Shown here: positions 16,996 to 25,548 of the stretch, in pieces
Layout of the letters: every line of letters starts with the position of its first letter
Position numbering within the stretch: the stretch's first letter is position 1
Assembly: GCA_035556655.1 (NCBI GenBank)
Contig: DATMFW010000067.1
Coordinates: 139,202-203,201, forward strand
DNA from: JBDSKH01 sp035556655
GTDB taxonomy: Bacteria; Actinomycetota; Actinomycetes; Actinomycetales; Microbacteriaceae
Direction of reading: 5' to 3'
Length of the DNA stretch: 64,000 nt
Made by a program: the position numbers and the translations under genes
The notes under the pieces: model-generated
The model's database searches: none
What the model was told of the DNA's origin: nothing
The model's input: the letters and a program-made list of their open reading frames with translations, nothing else

Positions 16996-17978
16996 TGGGC
17001 TGGTTCGGCGACCGGTTCGAGCGCGAGGAGGCGCCGGCCGAGCAGACGCTTCCGGCGCGACGCAGGCGCATGCTGCTGCTGTCGATGATCCTGGTGATCC
17101 CGCTCGGGATCTTCTCCGTCGGCACCGGCATCAGCGTGGGGCTGGCGTTCGCGGTCGGGCAGAGCTACGCGCAGGGCGACTATCAGGGTGCGGCGGCGTG
17201 GGCGCGGGCGGGGGTCTCGCTGAACCCGTTCGACCGGTACCTGCCGCACTACAACCTCGGCACCGCGTACGCGGCGGGGGATCTGCTGCCCGAGGCGGTG
17301 CCCGAGCTGCAGATCGCGCTCGACAGCGCACCGAGCCCCGAGGCGGCGTGCTACCCGCGGGCCAATCTCGCCCTGACCTATGTGCGGCTCGGCAACCGGT
17401 ACTTCGATGCCCGGCAGTGGCTCGACGCGATCGAGGCGTATCGCGCTGCCCAGGCGTTGTGGGCCGAGCAGCCGGACGACGTCTGCCGCCAGGACCCGTC
17501 GTTCGACCAGACCGCCGAGGAGAGCTCGGACGAGGCGGAGCAGGGGGAGCAGGACGCCCAGGAGCAGCAGGAGCAGGAGCCTCAGGAGCCTCAGGAGCCG
17601 AACCCCACGCCCTCCCCGACGCCCGACCCTTCCGCGACCCCGACGCCGGACCCGTCGGCGACTCCGACCCCCGATCCGTCCGCGACGCCCACGCCCGACC
17701 CGTCGGCGACCCCGACCCCCGATCCCTCGGCGACGCCCACCCCCGGTCCGTCGGGCAGCCCCACGCCGGACCCGGCGGCGACCCCGACGCCCGGCCCGAG
17801 CGGCAGCCCGACGCCGGGCCCGACCGGCGCACCCGGCGAGCCGGGCGACGGGCCGGAGCAGCCCAGCAGCGAGGCACTCGGCGACAAGCTCGACCAGCTG
17901 ATCCAGCAAGCGGAGGCCGCCGACCGCGAACGCGAGAACGGCGGGCGCAAGCACGGGCTGGCCGACAAGCCGTGGTGA
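16995..17978 (+). CDS. TPR-like membrane protein with Pro/Thr-rich repeat tail
   Basis: 327 residues. One membrane helix (about 29-55) is followed by an outward-facing helical region (about 55-165) with TPR character: AQGDYQGAAAWARAGVSLNP and LPHYNLGTAYAAGDLLPEA. Next come an acidic glutamine/glutamate stretch and nine copies of an eight-residue TPTPDPSA-type repeat (about 207-278), then a charged helix. TPR proteins commonly close MoxR/vWA operons and may scaffold the complex. Pro/Thr-rich segments in secreted actinobacterial proteins act as extended, often glycosylated, stalks; that role here is inferred. Confidence 0.75.
   Translation: MGWFGDRFEREEAPAEQTLPARRRRMLLLSMILVIPLGIFSVGTGISVGLAFAVGQSYAQGDYQGAAAWARAGVSLNPFDRYLPHYNLGTAYAAGDLLPEAVPELQIALDSAPSPEAACYPRANLALTYVRLGNRYFDARQWLDAIEAYRAAQALWAEQPDDVCRQDPSFDQTAEESSDEAEQGEQDAQEQQEQEPQEPQEPNPTPSPTPDPSATPTPDPSATPTPDPSATPTPDPSATPTPDPSATPTPGPSGSPTPDPAATPTPGPSGSPTPGPTGAPGEPGDGPEQPSSEALGDKLDQLIQQAEAADRERENGGRKHGLADKPW
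17613..17828 (+). repeat. nine tandem 24-base repeats coding Pro/Thr octapeptides
   Basis: The in-frame unit codes for T/S-P-T-P-D/G-P-S/A/T-A/G. Copies 1-5 are nearly pure TPTPDPSA; copies 6-9 alternate GPSG and DPAA versions. Third-base changes between copies (ccgacgccc, ccgaccccc, ccgacgccg) show the array is kept mainly at protein level but is still similar enough for slippage or unequal recombination, so copy number may vary between strains. Confidence 0.9.
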
Positions 17979-18012
17979 GTCCCGCATCCGCTCGCCCCGT
18001 ATTCTTGACGGC

Positions 18013-19773
18013 GTGCCCACCCGTCTGAGTCAGCTGTTCGTCCGCACCCTGCGCGAGGACCCCGCCGACGCCGAGGTCGCCAGCCACCGGCTGCTCGTGC
18101 GTGCGGGGTACATCCGGCGCCAGGCTCCGGGGATCTTCGCGTGGCTGCCGCTGGGTCTGAAGGTGCGCCGCAAGATCGAGGCCGTCATCCGCGAAGAGCT
18201 CGAGAAGTTCGGCGCGCAGGAGGTGCACTTCCCCGCACTGCTGCCGCGTGAGCCCTACGAGGCGACCGGTCGCTGGGAGGAGTACGGCGACGGCATCTTC
18301 CGTCTGCAGGATCGCAAGGGCGCCGACTATCTGCTCGCACCGACCCACGAGGAGGTCTTCACCCTCACGGTGAAAGACCTGTACACCTCGTACAAGGACC
18401 TTCCGCTGTCGATCTACCAGATCCAGGACAAGTATCGCGACGAGGCCCGACCGCGCGCCGGGCTGCTGCGCGGGCGCGAGTTCTCGATGAAGGACTCCTA
18501 CTCGTTCGACGTCACCGACGAGGGACTCGACGTGTCGTACCAGCAGCACCGCGACGCCTACGAGCGCATCTTCACCCGGCTCGGGCTGGACTACGCGATC
18601 GTGCAGGCCGACGCCGGCGCGATGGGCGGATCGCGGTCTGAGGAGTTCCTGCACCCCACGCCCATCGGCGAGGACACCTTCGTGCGCTCCGCGGGCGGGT
18701 ACGCGGCCAACGTCGAGGCGTACACGACCACCCCCGCCGACGCGCGTCCCTACGACGGACTCACCCCCGCCGAGGTGCTCGACACCCCCGGAACCCCGAC
18801 CATCGCGACCCTCGTCGAGGTCGCCAACATGAAGCACCCGCGGCCCGACGGCCGGGAGTGGACCGCCGCCGACACGCTGAAGAACGTGGTGCTGGCCCTC
18901 ACGCACCTGGACGGCACGCGCGAGGTCGTCGTCGTCGGCATCCCCGGTGATCGCGACGTGGACATGAAGCGCGCCGAGGTGCAGTTCGCCCCGGCCGAGG
19001 TCGAGGCGGCGAACGACACCGACTTCGAGAAGAACCCGCTGCTGGTGAAGGGCTACATCGGTCCGTGGTCGCCGACGGGGGCGATCCTCGGAGAGGAGTC
19101 GGCGACCGGCATCAGGTACCTGCTCGACCCGCGCGTCGCCGACGGATCCGGCTGGATCACGGGTGCCAACGCCGACGGCAAGCACGTCTTCGGGCTCGTC
19201 GCCGGGCGGGACTTCGGCAACGACGGCGCCGCCGAGGTCGCCGAGGTTCGGGCCGGCGACCCGGCGCCCGACGGGTCGGGACCCGTCGAGCTCGCGCGCG
19301 GCATGGAGATCGGGCACGTGTTCCAGCTCGGGCGCAAGTACGCCGACGCCCTGGGGCTGCAGGTGCTCGATGAGAACGGCAAGCTCGTGACCGTCACGAT
19401 GGGCTCGTACGGCATCGGGGTCACGCGCATCATGGCGGTGATCGCCGAGGCCAACAACGACGACAAGGGACTCATCTGGCCGGCCGAGGTCGCCCCGTTC
19501 GATGTCCATGTCATCGCCACCGGGAAGGACGAGGCGGCCTACGCGCTCGCCGAGTCGGTGGCGGAGTCACTGGAATCCTCCGGGCGCGACGTGCTCTACG
19601 ACGATCGGCCCAAGGTCTCTCCCGGGGTGAAGTTCGGCGACGCCGAACTGCTCGGCGTGCCGACGATCGTCATCGCGGGGCGCGGCGCCGCAGACGGCCT
19701 CGTCGAGCTCTGGGATCGCCGCACCGGCGCCCGGCAGGAGCTCCCCGCCGCAGACCTCCTCGCCGCCCTGTAG
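18013..19773 (+). CDS. proS: prolyl-tRNA synthetase
   Basis: 586 residues, bacterial-type ProRS that charges tRNA-Pro in the cytoplasm. Motif 1 region PRAGLLRGREFSMKDSYSF and the class II catalytic core are intact; the large insertion between motifs 2 and 3 (about residues 225-400) corresponds to the INS editing domain that clears Ala-tRNA-Pro. The C-terminal anticodon-binding domain begins near DVHVIATGK and ends GARQELPAADLLAAL. GTG start with the hexamer TATTCT (18000-18005) 7 bases before it, a leaderless signature. It re-joins the conserved ispG-proS-nusA neighbourhood after the 10.5-kb interruption upstream. Confidence 0.97.
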   Translation: MPTRLSQLFVRTLREDPADAEVASHRLLVRAGYIRRQAPGIFAWLPLGLKVRRKIEAVIREELEKFGAQEVHFPALLPREPYEATGRWEEYGDGIFRLQDRKGADYLLAPTHEEVFTLTVKDLYTSYKDLPLSIYQIQDKYRDEARPRAGLLRGREFSMKDSYSFDVTDEGLDVSYQQHRDAYERIFTRLGLDYAIVQADAGAMGGSRSEEFLHPTPIGEDTFVRSAGGYAANVEAYTTTPADARPYDGLTPAEVLDTPGTPTIATLVEVANMKHPRPDGREWTAADTLKNVVLALTHLDGTREVVVVGIPGDRDVDMKRAEVQFAPAEVEAANDTDFEKNPLLVKGYIGPWSPTGAILGEESATGIRYLLDPRVADGSGWITGANADGKHVFGLVAGRDFGNDGAAEVAEVRAGDPAPDGSGPVELARGMEIGHVFQLGRKYADALGLQVLDENGKLVTVTMGSYGIGVTRIMAVIAEANNDDKGLIWPAEVAPFDVHVIATGKDEAAYALAESVAESLESSGRDVLYDDRPKVSPGVKFGDAELLGVPTIVIAGRGAADGLVELWDRRTGARQELPAADLLAAL

Positions 19774-19793
19774 TCCCCGCCCCCGACCCCGCT

Positions 19794-19850
19794 CGAGCGG
19801 GGACGAATGTCGGGTTGCGCGAGCCCGGACCCAACATTCTTCCCCGCTCG
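19794..19850. repeat. REP-like imperfect inverted repeat (22-base arms)
   Basis: Arms 19794-19815 and 19829-19850 match at 20 of 22 positions (outer CGAGCGGGGA / TCCCCGCTCG, inner GAATGT and GGGT with two mismatches), with a 13-base spacer. It lies 20 bases after the proS stop and before the DUF559 gene. It has no U-tract, so it is not a classical intrinsic terminator, although GC hairpins alone may work in actinobacteria. The shape resembles a short palindromic dispersed element; whether other copies exist needs the genome. Confidence 0.6.
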
Positions 19851-19904
19851 GCGCCGCTGTGGAGAGCACGAACGCCCGCAGACCGACGGGTGCAGAGTGT
19901 GCGG

Positions 19905-20810
19905 GTGACGCGACGGCGGCCCCTTCCCGACGAACTCGCGATCGCGCCGTTCCGGTCACGGGAGGCCGCCGCTCTCGGGGTACCCCCGCGTCGGCTCGCT
20001 GCATCCGACCTCCACCGGCCGTTTCACGGCATGCGCACGAGCTCAGCCCCGGACGCATCCGTCATCGAGCGGGCTCGGGTCCTCGCCGTGGTCATGCGCG
20101 AGGGCGACGCGTTCAGCCACACGACCGCCGCAGCCCTGATGGGTGCCCAGCTTCCCCGGTTCCGTGACACCCGCCTCCACGTGACGACCACCGGGGGCGG
20201 CGACCGGATGCAGCGCCCCGGTGTGGTGGGACATCGCGCGCGCGAGCTCCCCACCGCGATGTGGGCCGATCTGCCGGTCATCGCCCCGGCGACGGTGTGG
20301 GTCCAACTCGCTCCGATGCTGGCGCACGACGATCTGGTCGCCGTCGGGGATCGCTGGGTGACCCCGCCGCGGCGGGGGACGACGCGCCGTGCTCCGCTGA
20401 CATCCGTCGGCGCATTGGCGGCGGCCGTCGGCAGAGGTGTCCGCGGCGCCGCGAGGGCGCGCCGCGCGCTCGCCGACGTGCGGGTCGGCGCCGAGTCGCG
20501 CATGGAGACCAAGCTGCGTCTGCTGCTGCTGCGCGCCGGGCTGCCCGAACCGTTGCTGAACCCGCCGATCCGCGTCGGCGATCGGACCCTGCACCCCGAT
20601 CTCGCCTACCCGCGCTGGAGCACCGTGCTCGAGTACGAGGGCGACGGGCACCGCACCGACCCGAGCCGGTGGCGCAGCGACATCTCGCGCCGGGAGGCGT
20701 TCGAGGCAGCCGGGTGGCGGGTGATCCGGGTCCACCGGGACGACGTGCTGGCCGAGCCGGAGGCCTTCCTCGCGCGCGTGTGTCATGTGCTGGCGGGCAG
20801 GGGTCGCTGA
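19905..20810 (+). CDS. DUF559-domain protein with AbiEi-like N-terminus
   Basis: About 301 residues from this GTG. The N-terminal third (REAAALGVPPRRLAASDLHR, then FSHTTAAALMGAQLP) resembles the winged-helix part of AbiEi-type regulators. The C-terminal domain is DUF559, a Vsr/PD-(D/E)xK-like nuclease fold: HPDLAYP then VLEYEGDGHR, and WRVIRVHRDDV. Such genes are common in Microbacteriaceae, usually solitary, without proven function; DNA cleavage or a toxin-antitoxin-derived role is only suggested by fold. GTG 19890 and a farther ATG 19815 are alternative starts; the latter lies inside the inverted repeat and is unlikely. Confidence 0.65.
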   Translation: MTRRRPLPDELAIAPFRSREAAALGVPPRRLAASDLHRPFHGMRTSSAPDASVIERARVLAVVMREGDAFSHTTAAALMGAQLPRFRDTRLHVTTTGGGDRMQRPGVVGHRARELPTAMWADLPVIAPATVWVQLAPMLAHDDLVAVGDRWVTPPRRGTTRRAPLTSVGALAAAVGRGVRGAARARRALADVRVGAESRMETKLRLLLLRAGLPEPLLNPPIRVGDRTLHPDLAYPRWSTVLEYEGDGHRTDPSRWRSDISRREAFEAAGWRVIRVHRDDVLAEPEAFLARVCHVLAGRGR

Positions 20811-20812
20811 GC

Positions 20813-20843
20813 TTCGACGCGCCGCCGGAGAGCGGGCTAAACT
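20813..20843 (+). promoter_or_regulatory. putative promoter of the nusA operon
   Basis: TTCGAC (20813-20818) and TAAACT (20838-20843) are separated by 19 bases and resemble -35 and -10 elements. Transcription would start near 20850, giving a leader of about 43 bases that begins almost directly with the perfect hairpin GCACTCC-ATG-GGAGTGC (20852-20868). Confidence 0.4.
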
Positions 20844-20851
20844 CGGCGAGT

Positions 20852-20868
20852 GCACTCCATGGGAGTGC
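20852..20868 (+). other. 5'-leader hairpin before nusA
   Basis: A 7-base-pair perfect stem (GCACTCC / GGAGTGC) with a three-base loop lies 24 bases upstream of the nusA start, near the inferred RNA 5' end. It could protect the message or be a protein-binding site; NusA autoregulation is known in other bacteria, but nothing here proves it. Confidence 0.45.
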
Positions 20869-20892
20869 CCAATTGAAGAGCGGAGGCCCGGC

Positions 20893-21873
20893 GTGGACAT
20901 CGACCTCACGATGCTGCGGCTCATGGAGCGCGAGCGCGAGATCCCGTTCGAGGAGTTGGTCGGGATCATCGAACAGGCCATCCTCACGGCCTACTTGAAG
21001 CACACCGACAAGGGCCCCGACGAGGGCGCCCGGGTCGAACTGGACCGCAAGACCGGGCACGTGACGGTCTTCATCCCCGAGCACGACGACGAGGGCAACG
21101 TCATCGGCGAGGCCGTCGACAGCCCCGACGACTTCGGCCGCATCTCGGCGTTCGCGGCGAAGCAGGTCATCAACCAGCGGCTGCGCGACATCGGCGACGA
21201 CAAGGTGCTCGGCGAGTTCCGCGGGCGCGAGGGCGACATCGTGGCCGGCATCATCCAGCAGGGCCCGAACCCGCGCATGGTGCACATCGATCTCGGCAGC
21301 GTCGAGGCGATCCTGCCGCCGGAGGAGCAGGTGCCGGGCGAGGAGTACACGCACGGCTCCCGCATCCGGGTCTACGTGACGAGCGTGAGCAAGGGCATGA
21401 AGGGTCCGAGCATCACGGTGAGCCGCACGCACCCCGGTCTGGTGCGCAAGCTGTTCGCCCTCGAGGTGCCCGAGATCGCCTCCGGTGTGGTCGAGATCGC
21501 GAGCCTCGCCCGCGAGGCAGGCCACCGCACCAAGATCGCCGTGCGAGCCACCCAGCCCGGCATCAACGCCAAGGGTGCCTGCATCGGCGAACTCGGCCAG
21601 CGCGTCCGCGCCGTCACCGCCGAGCTCAACAACGAGAAGATCGACATCGTCGACTTCGCGGAGGACCTGGCGACTTTCGTGGCCAACGCGTTGAGCCCCG
21701 CGAAGGTCACCAGCGCCTTCGTCGTCGATGCCAACCTGAAGGCCGTCCGCGCCCTCGTCCCGGACTACCAGTTGAGCCTCGCGATCGGCAAAGAGGGCCA
21801 GAACGCGCGGCTCGCGGCGAAGCTCACCGGGGCCCGCATCGACATCCAGCCCGACTCGGTCATGGAGGACTGA
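20893..21873 (+). CDS. nusA: transcription termination/antitermination factor NusA
   Basis: 326 residues. Binds RNA polymerase and nascent RNA and modulates pausing, termination and rRNA antitermination. N-terminal RNAP-binding domain (about 1-125, MDIDLTMLRLMEREREI), S1 domain (about 130-200, including VSKGMKGPSITVSRTHP), then two KH domains (GHRTKIAVRA, and LSLAIGKEGQNARLAAKLTG near the end). It lacks the C-terminal acidic repeats of enterobacterial NusA, as usual in actinobacteria. rimP, which commonly precedes nusA, is not here. GTG start at 20893; the upstream part of the open frame is non-homologous. Confidence 0.95.
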   Translation: MDIDLTMLRLMEREREIPFEELVGIIEQAILTAYLKHTDKGPDEGARVELDRKTGHVTVFIPEHDDEGNVIGEAVDSPDDFGRISAFAAKQVINQRLRDIGDDKVLGEFRGREGDIVAGIIQQGPNPRMVHIDLGSVEAILPPEEQVPGEEYTHGSRIRVYVTSVSKGMKGPSITVSRTHPGLVRKLFALEVPEIASGVVEIASLAREAGHRTKIAVRATQPGINAKGACIGELGQRVRAVTAELNNEKIDIVDFAEDLATFVANALSPAKVTSAFVVDANLKAVRALVPDYQLSLAIGKEGQNARLAAKLTGARIDIQPDSVMED

Positions 21874-21899
21874 GCGGGTCCGCGCCCGCAAGGGGTAGC

Positions 21900-22169
21900 A
21901 TGGAACCCGTCAGAACCTGCCTGGGTTGCCGGCAGCGTGCTCCCCGCTCCTCTCTCACGAGGGTCGTCGCGCGCGACGGACGGGCTGTGGCGGATGCCGC
22001 GGCACGACTCCCGGGCAGGGGCGCGTGGGTGCATCCGGACTCCGGATGCATCGGGATCGCGATCCAGCGCAAGGCTTTCGGCCGGGCGCTCCGGGTCGCC
22101 GACCTCGACACCACGCGCCTTCATCAGGAACTTCACGCGAAAGCTGATCGGACCATGGACAACTCATGA
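21900..22169 (+). CDS. YlxR-family (DUF448) RNA-binding protein
   Basis: 89 residues. Small protein with the family signature RTCLGCRQRAPRSSLTRVV at the N-terminus and GRGAWVHPDSGCI in the middle; cysteines C8, C11 and C50 are conserved in this group. Lies between nusA and infB as in most bacteria. YlxR relatives have been linked to RNase P and to nucleoid or RNA binding in other species. ATG follows an AAGGGG ribosome-binding site; the gap to nusA is 26 bases, so it is in the same operon. Confidence 0.9.
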   Translation: MEPVRTCLGCRQRAPRSSLTRVVARDGRAVADAAARLPGRGAWVHPDSGCIGIAIQRKAFGRALRVADLDTTRLHQELHAKADRTMDNS

Positions 22170-22241
22170 GCGGCTCGAAATGAGCTCCCTCACGCAGTAA
22201 CCGTCCACTCCTGACCGGGGTGGACCCCAGACAGGAGAAAT

Positions 22242-24923
22242 GTGGCCAACCCACGCGTACACGAAGTCGCCGCCGACCTCGGCGTCGACAGCAAGATCGC
22301 GCTCGACAAGCTCAAAGAGATGGGCGAGTTCGTCAAGAGCGCGTCGTCGAGCATCGCCCCGCCCGTCGCCCGCAAGCTGAAGGCGGCGCTCGAGGCCGAC
22401 GGCATCAAGCCGCCCGAGAAGCCGGCGGCGAAGCCCGCCGCGGCGAAGCCGGCGCCCAAGCCCGCCGAGAAGCCGGCCGAGGCGCCCGCGCCCGCGCCCG
22501 CCCCCGCCGCGCCCGCGGCTGAAGCCCCCGCCGCACCCGCCGCCGGAACCCCCGCCGCTCCTGCTGCGCCCGCCGCCCCCGCGGCGCCCGCCGCCGAGGG
22601 CGAGGCCCCCAAGCCGTCCGGCGGACCCCGCCCGGGCAACAACCCGTTCGCCAGCTCGCAGGGCATGCAGCGCCCCGGTGCGCCGCGTCCCGGCAACAAC
22701 CCGTTCGCGGGCAGCCAGGGCATGCCGCGGCCCGGCGGCGGCGCCATCCCGCGCCCCGCAGCCCCGCGCCCCGGCGCTCCCCGTCCGGGTGCTCCGCGTC
22801 CGGGCGGCCCCGGTCGCCCCGGAGCCCCCTTCCAGCAGCGTCCCGGCGGTCCGGGTCGTCCCGGCGGCGCCGGCGGCGGCTTCCAGCGCCCCGGTGGCGC
22901 TCCCGGTGGTGGCGGCGGGTACGCCGGCCGTCCCGGCGGGGGAGGCGGCCGTGGCCGCGGTCCCGGCGGCGGCACGGCGGGTGCGTTCGGTCGTGGCGGC
23001 GGCAAGAGCCGAGCCCGCAAGTCGAAGCGGACGAAGCGCGCCGAGTTCGAGATGCGGGATGCCCCGTCGCTCGGCGGCGTCGCCATCCCGCGCGGCGATG
23101 GCAACACGATCATCCGGATGCGGCGCGGCGCCTCGATCAGCGACCTCGCCGACAAGCTCGAGACGCTCACCAACTACACCGTGCAGCCGGGCGCCCTCGT
23201 CACGGCGCTGTTCCACCTCGGTGAGATGGCGACCGCGACCGAATCGCTCGACGACGCCACCTTCGGCATCCTCGGTGAAGAGCTGGGTTACAAGATCCAG
23301 ATCGTCAGCCCGGAAGACGAAGACAAAGAGCTTCTGGAGGGCTTCGACATCGACCTGGAGCAGGAGCTCGAGGACGAAGACGACGAGGACCTCGAGATCC
23401 GTCCGCCGGTCGTGACCGTCATGGGCCACGTCGACCACGGTAAGACCAAGCTGCTCGACGCGATCCGCGAGGCGAACGTCACCGCGGGTGAGGCCGGAGG
23501 CATCACCCAGCACATCGGTGCCTACCAGGTCTGGACCGAGCACGACGGTCACGAGCGTGCGATCACCTTCATCGACACCCCCGGCCACGAGGCGTTCACC
23601 GCCATGCGTGCCCGCGGTGCCCAGGTGACCGACATCGCGATCCTCGTGGTCGCGGCCGACGACGGCATCATGCCCCAGACGGTCGAGGCGCTGAACCACG
23701 CCCAGGCGGCCGACGTGCCGATCGTGGTCGCGGTCAACAAGGTCGACAAAGAGGGCGCCAACCCGCAGAAGGTGCGCCAGCAGCTCACCGAGTTCGGCCT
23801 CGTCGCCGAGGAGTTCGGCGGCGAGACGCTGTTCGTCGACGTGAGCGCCCTGCAGAAGAAGGGCATCACCGAGCTGCTGGATGCGGTGCTGCTCACCGCG
23901 GACGCCGGACTCGACCTGCGCGCGAACCCCAACAAGGACGCCCGCGGTGTGGCCATCGAGGCCAAGCTCGACAAGGGTCGCGGCGCCGTGGCTACGGTGC
24001 TCATCCAGTCCGGGACGCTGCGTGTCGGCGATCCGATCGTCGCCGGCATGGCCTACGGCCGTGTCCGGGCGATGCACGACGAGAACGGCGACCCGGTCGA
24101 GGAGGCCTACCCGGCACGACCGGTGCAGGTGCAGGGTCTCTCGACGGTGCCCCGCGCCGGCGACACGTTCCTGGTCACCGAAGACGACCGCACGGCCCGG
24201 CAGATCGCCGAGAAGCGCGAAGCCGTCGAGCGCAACGCCCAGCTGGCGAAGGCCCGCAAGCGCATCTCGCTCGAGGACTTCACCCGCTCGCTCGCCGAAG
24301 GCAAGGTCGACTCGCTCAACCTCATCATCAAGGGTGATGTCTCGGGTGCCGTCGAGGCACTGGAAGAGGCGCTGCTCAAGATCGAGGTCGACGACAGCGT
24401 CCAGCTGCGTATCCTGCATCGCGGCGTCGGTGCCGTCACCGAGTCGGACGTCGACCTGGCCACGATCGACAACGCGATCGTCATCGGGTTCAACGTCCGC
24501 CCGGACGTGAAGGCGCGCGAGCGTGCCGCACGCGAAGGCATCGACGTCCGGTTCTATTCGGTCATCTACGCCGCCCTCGAAGACATCGAGAGCTCGCTCA
24601 AGGGCATGCTCAAACCGGAGTTCGAAGAGGTCCAGTCGGGTGTGGCCGAGATCCGCGAGATCTTCCGTTCGTCCAAGGCCGGCAACATCGCCGGTGTCGT
24701 CGTGCGCAGCGGAACGATCACCCGCAACGCCAAGGCGCGGGTCATCCGCGACGGCGTCGTGGTGGGGGACAACCTCGCGATCGAGTCGCTGCGTCGCTTC
24801 AAGGACGACGTCACCGAGGTGCGCACCGACTTCGAAGCCGGAATCGGCCTCGGCAAGTTCAACGACATCCAGATCGGGGACGAGATCGAGACGATCGAGA
24901 TGCGCGAGAAGGTTCGGGCGTAG
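22242..24923 (+). CDS. infB: translation initiation factor IF-2
   Basis: 893 residues. Positions fMet-tRNA on the 30S subunit and promotes subunit joining. A conserved N-terminal helix (residues 1-50) is followed by a long low-complexity region (about 55-260): first alanine/proline/lysine-rich, then glycine/proline/arginine-rich with NNPFA repeats. The GTPase begins near residue 395 with G1 GHVDHGKT; G3 is DTPGHEAF and G4 NKVDKEG. Domains II-IV follow, ending IGDEIETIEMREKVRA. GTG start preceded by AGGAG. The linker's repetitive DNA (22420-22990) is prone to length change. Confidence 0.97.
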   Translation: MANPRVHEVAADLGVDSKIALDKLKEMGEFVKSASSSIAPPVARKLKAALEADGIKPPEKPAAKPAAAKPAPKPAEKPAEAPAPAPAPAAPAAEAPAAPAAGTPAAPAAPAAPAAPAAEGEAPKPSGGPRPGNNPFASSQGMQRPGAPRPGNNPFAGSQGMPRPGGGAIPRPAAPRPGAPRPGAPRPGGPGRPGAPFQQRPGGPGRPGGAGGGFQRPGGAPGGGGGYAGRPGGGGGRGRGPGGGTAGAFGRGGGKSRARKSKRTKRAEFEMRDAPSLGGVAIPRGDGNTIIRMRRGASISDLADKLETLTNYTVQPGALVTALFHLGEMATATESLDDATFGILGEELGYKIQIVSPEDEDKELLEGFDIDLEQELEDEDDEDLEIRPPVVTVMGHVDHGKTKLLDAIREANVTAGEAGGITQHIGAYQVWTEHDGHERAITFIDTPGHEAFTAMRARGAQVTDIAILVVAADDGIMPQTVEALNHAQAADVPIVVAVNKVDKEGANPQKVRQQLTEFGLVAEEFGGETLFVDVSALQKKGITELLDAVLLTADAGLDLRANPNKDARGVAIEAKLDKGRGAVATVLIQSGTLRVGDPIVAGMAYGRVRAMHDENGDPVEEAYPARPVQVQGLSTVPRAGDTFLVTEDDRTARQIAEKREAVERNAQLAKARKRISLEDFTRSLAEGKVDSLNLIIKGDVSGAVEALEEALLKIEVDDSVQLRILHRGVGAVTESDVDLATIDNAIVIGFNVRPDVKARERAAREGIDVRFYSVIYAALEDIESSLKGMLKPEFEEVQSGVAEIREIFRSSKAGNIAGVVVRSGTITRNAKARVIRDGVVVGDNLAIESLRRFKDDVTEVRTDFEAGIGLGKFNDIQIGDEIETIEMREKVRA

Positions 24924-24930
24924 GACGTGG

Positions 24931-25038
24931 GGGATGCGGCCGGGGACTCGTCCTCGTGCCGCATCCCGCGTCACCGCTTCGCGGTGGCGCCCGCCAGGCC
25001 CGGCCACGCGGCCCGAGGACGAGTCCCCGGCCGCATCC
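24931..25038 (+). promoter_or_regulatory. infB-rbfA leader with two alternative RNA folds
   Basis: A perfect 25-base inverted repeat (24932-24956 with 25014-25038) could fold into a long stem around a 57-base loop. Bases 24931-24940 (GGGATGCGGC) can instead pair with 24958-24967 (GCCGCATCCC), a 10-base-pair local hairpin, so the two folds exclude each other. A third hairpin CACCGC-TTC-GCGGTG (24972-24986) sits in the loop. The ribosome-binding site AAGGAG of rbfA follows at 25070-25075. This could attenuate transcription into rbfA or regulate it by temperature; alternatively it is a decayed mobile palindrome. Confidence 0.6.
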
Positions 25039-25083
25039 TGAGTTCCCGCTCTCCGTGAGCTGATCTGAGAAGGAGAACTGCAC

Positions 25084-25539
25084 ATGGCTGGACAGGGGGA
25101 TCGCGCTGCGAAGATGGGCGACCGCATCCGCGAGATCGTCGCGAAGCGGATCGAGAAGGGTCTGCGCGACCCGCGGCTTGGGTTCGTGACCATCACCGAC
25201 GTGCGCATGACCGGCGACCTGCAGCACGCCAGCATCTTCTACACGGTGTACGGCACCGACGAGGAGCGCGCCGACAGCGCGGCGGCGCTCAAGGCCGCGA
25301 CCGGCATGTTCCGCACCGAGGTGGGCAAGAACATCACCGCACGGCTCACCCCCACGCTGGAGTTCATCCCCGACGCGATCCCCGAGAACGCCGCCGCGAT
25401 CGACACGCTGCTGCGCGAGGCGCGCGAGCGGGACGCCGAGGCCGAGCGGCTCGCCGCCGGGGCCCGGTACGCCGGCGACGCCGACCCGTACGTCAAGCCG
25501 CGCGATCTCGACGACGACGAAGACGACGCCGGCGAGTAA
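25084..25539 (+). CDS. rbfA: ribosome-binding factor A
   Basis: 151 residues. Assists late maturation of the 30S subunit, acting on the 5' end of 16S rRNA; needed most in the cold in other bacteria. The KH-like core is clear: IREIVAKRIEKGLRDPRLGFVTITDVRMTGDLQHASIFYTV, in full over residues 14-57, and LEFIPDAIPENAAAIDTLL later. The C-terminal 40 residues are acidic (DLDDDEDDAGE). A strong AAGGAG lies 8 bases before the ATG. In most relatives truB and ribF follow directly; here they are 10 kb away. Confidence 0.95.
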   Translation: MAGQGDRAAKMGDRIREIVAKRIEKGLRDPRLGFVTITDVRMTGDLQHASIFYTVYGTDEERADSAAALKAATGMFRTEVGKNITARLTPTLEFIPDAIPENAAAIDTLLREARERDAEAERLAAGARYAGDADPYVKPRDLDDDEDDAGE

Positions 25540-25548
25540 CGCCGCCCG

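Noticed and set aside
17613..17828. Regular 24-base repeats considered as a CRISPR-like array
   Set aside because: Repeats are tandem without spacers, in frame, and encode a Pro/Thr linker.
17131..19509. 792-codon minus-strand open frame opposite the TPR gene and proS
   Set aside because: No domain, skewed composition, and proS on the other strand is certain.
22420..22990. Low-complexity Ala/Pro/Gly DNA in infB considered as an insertion
   Set aside because: A long disordered linker before the GTPase domain is normal for actinobacterial IF-2.
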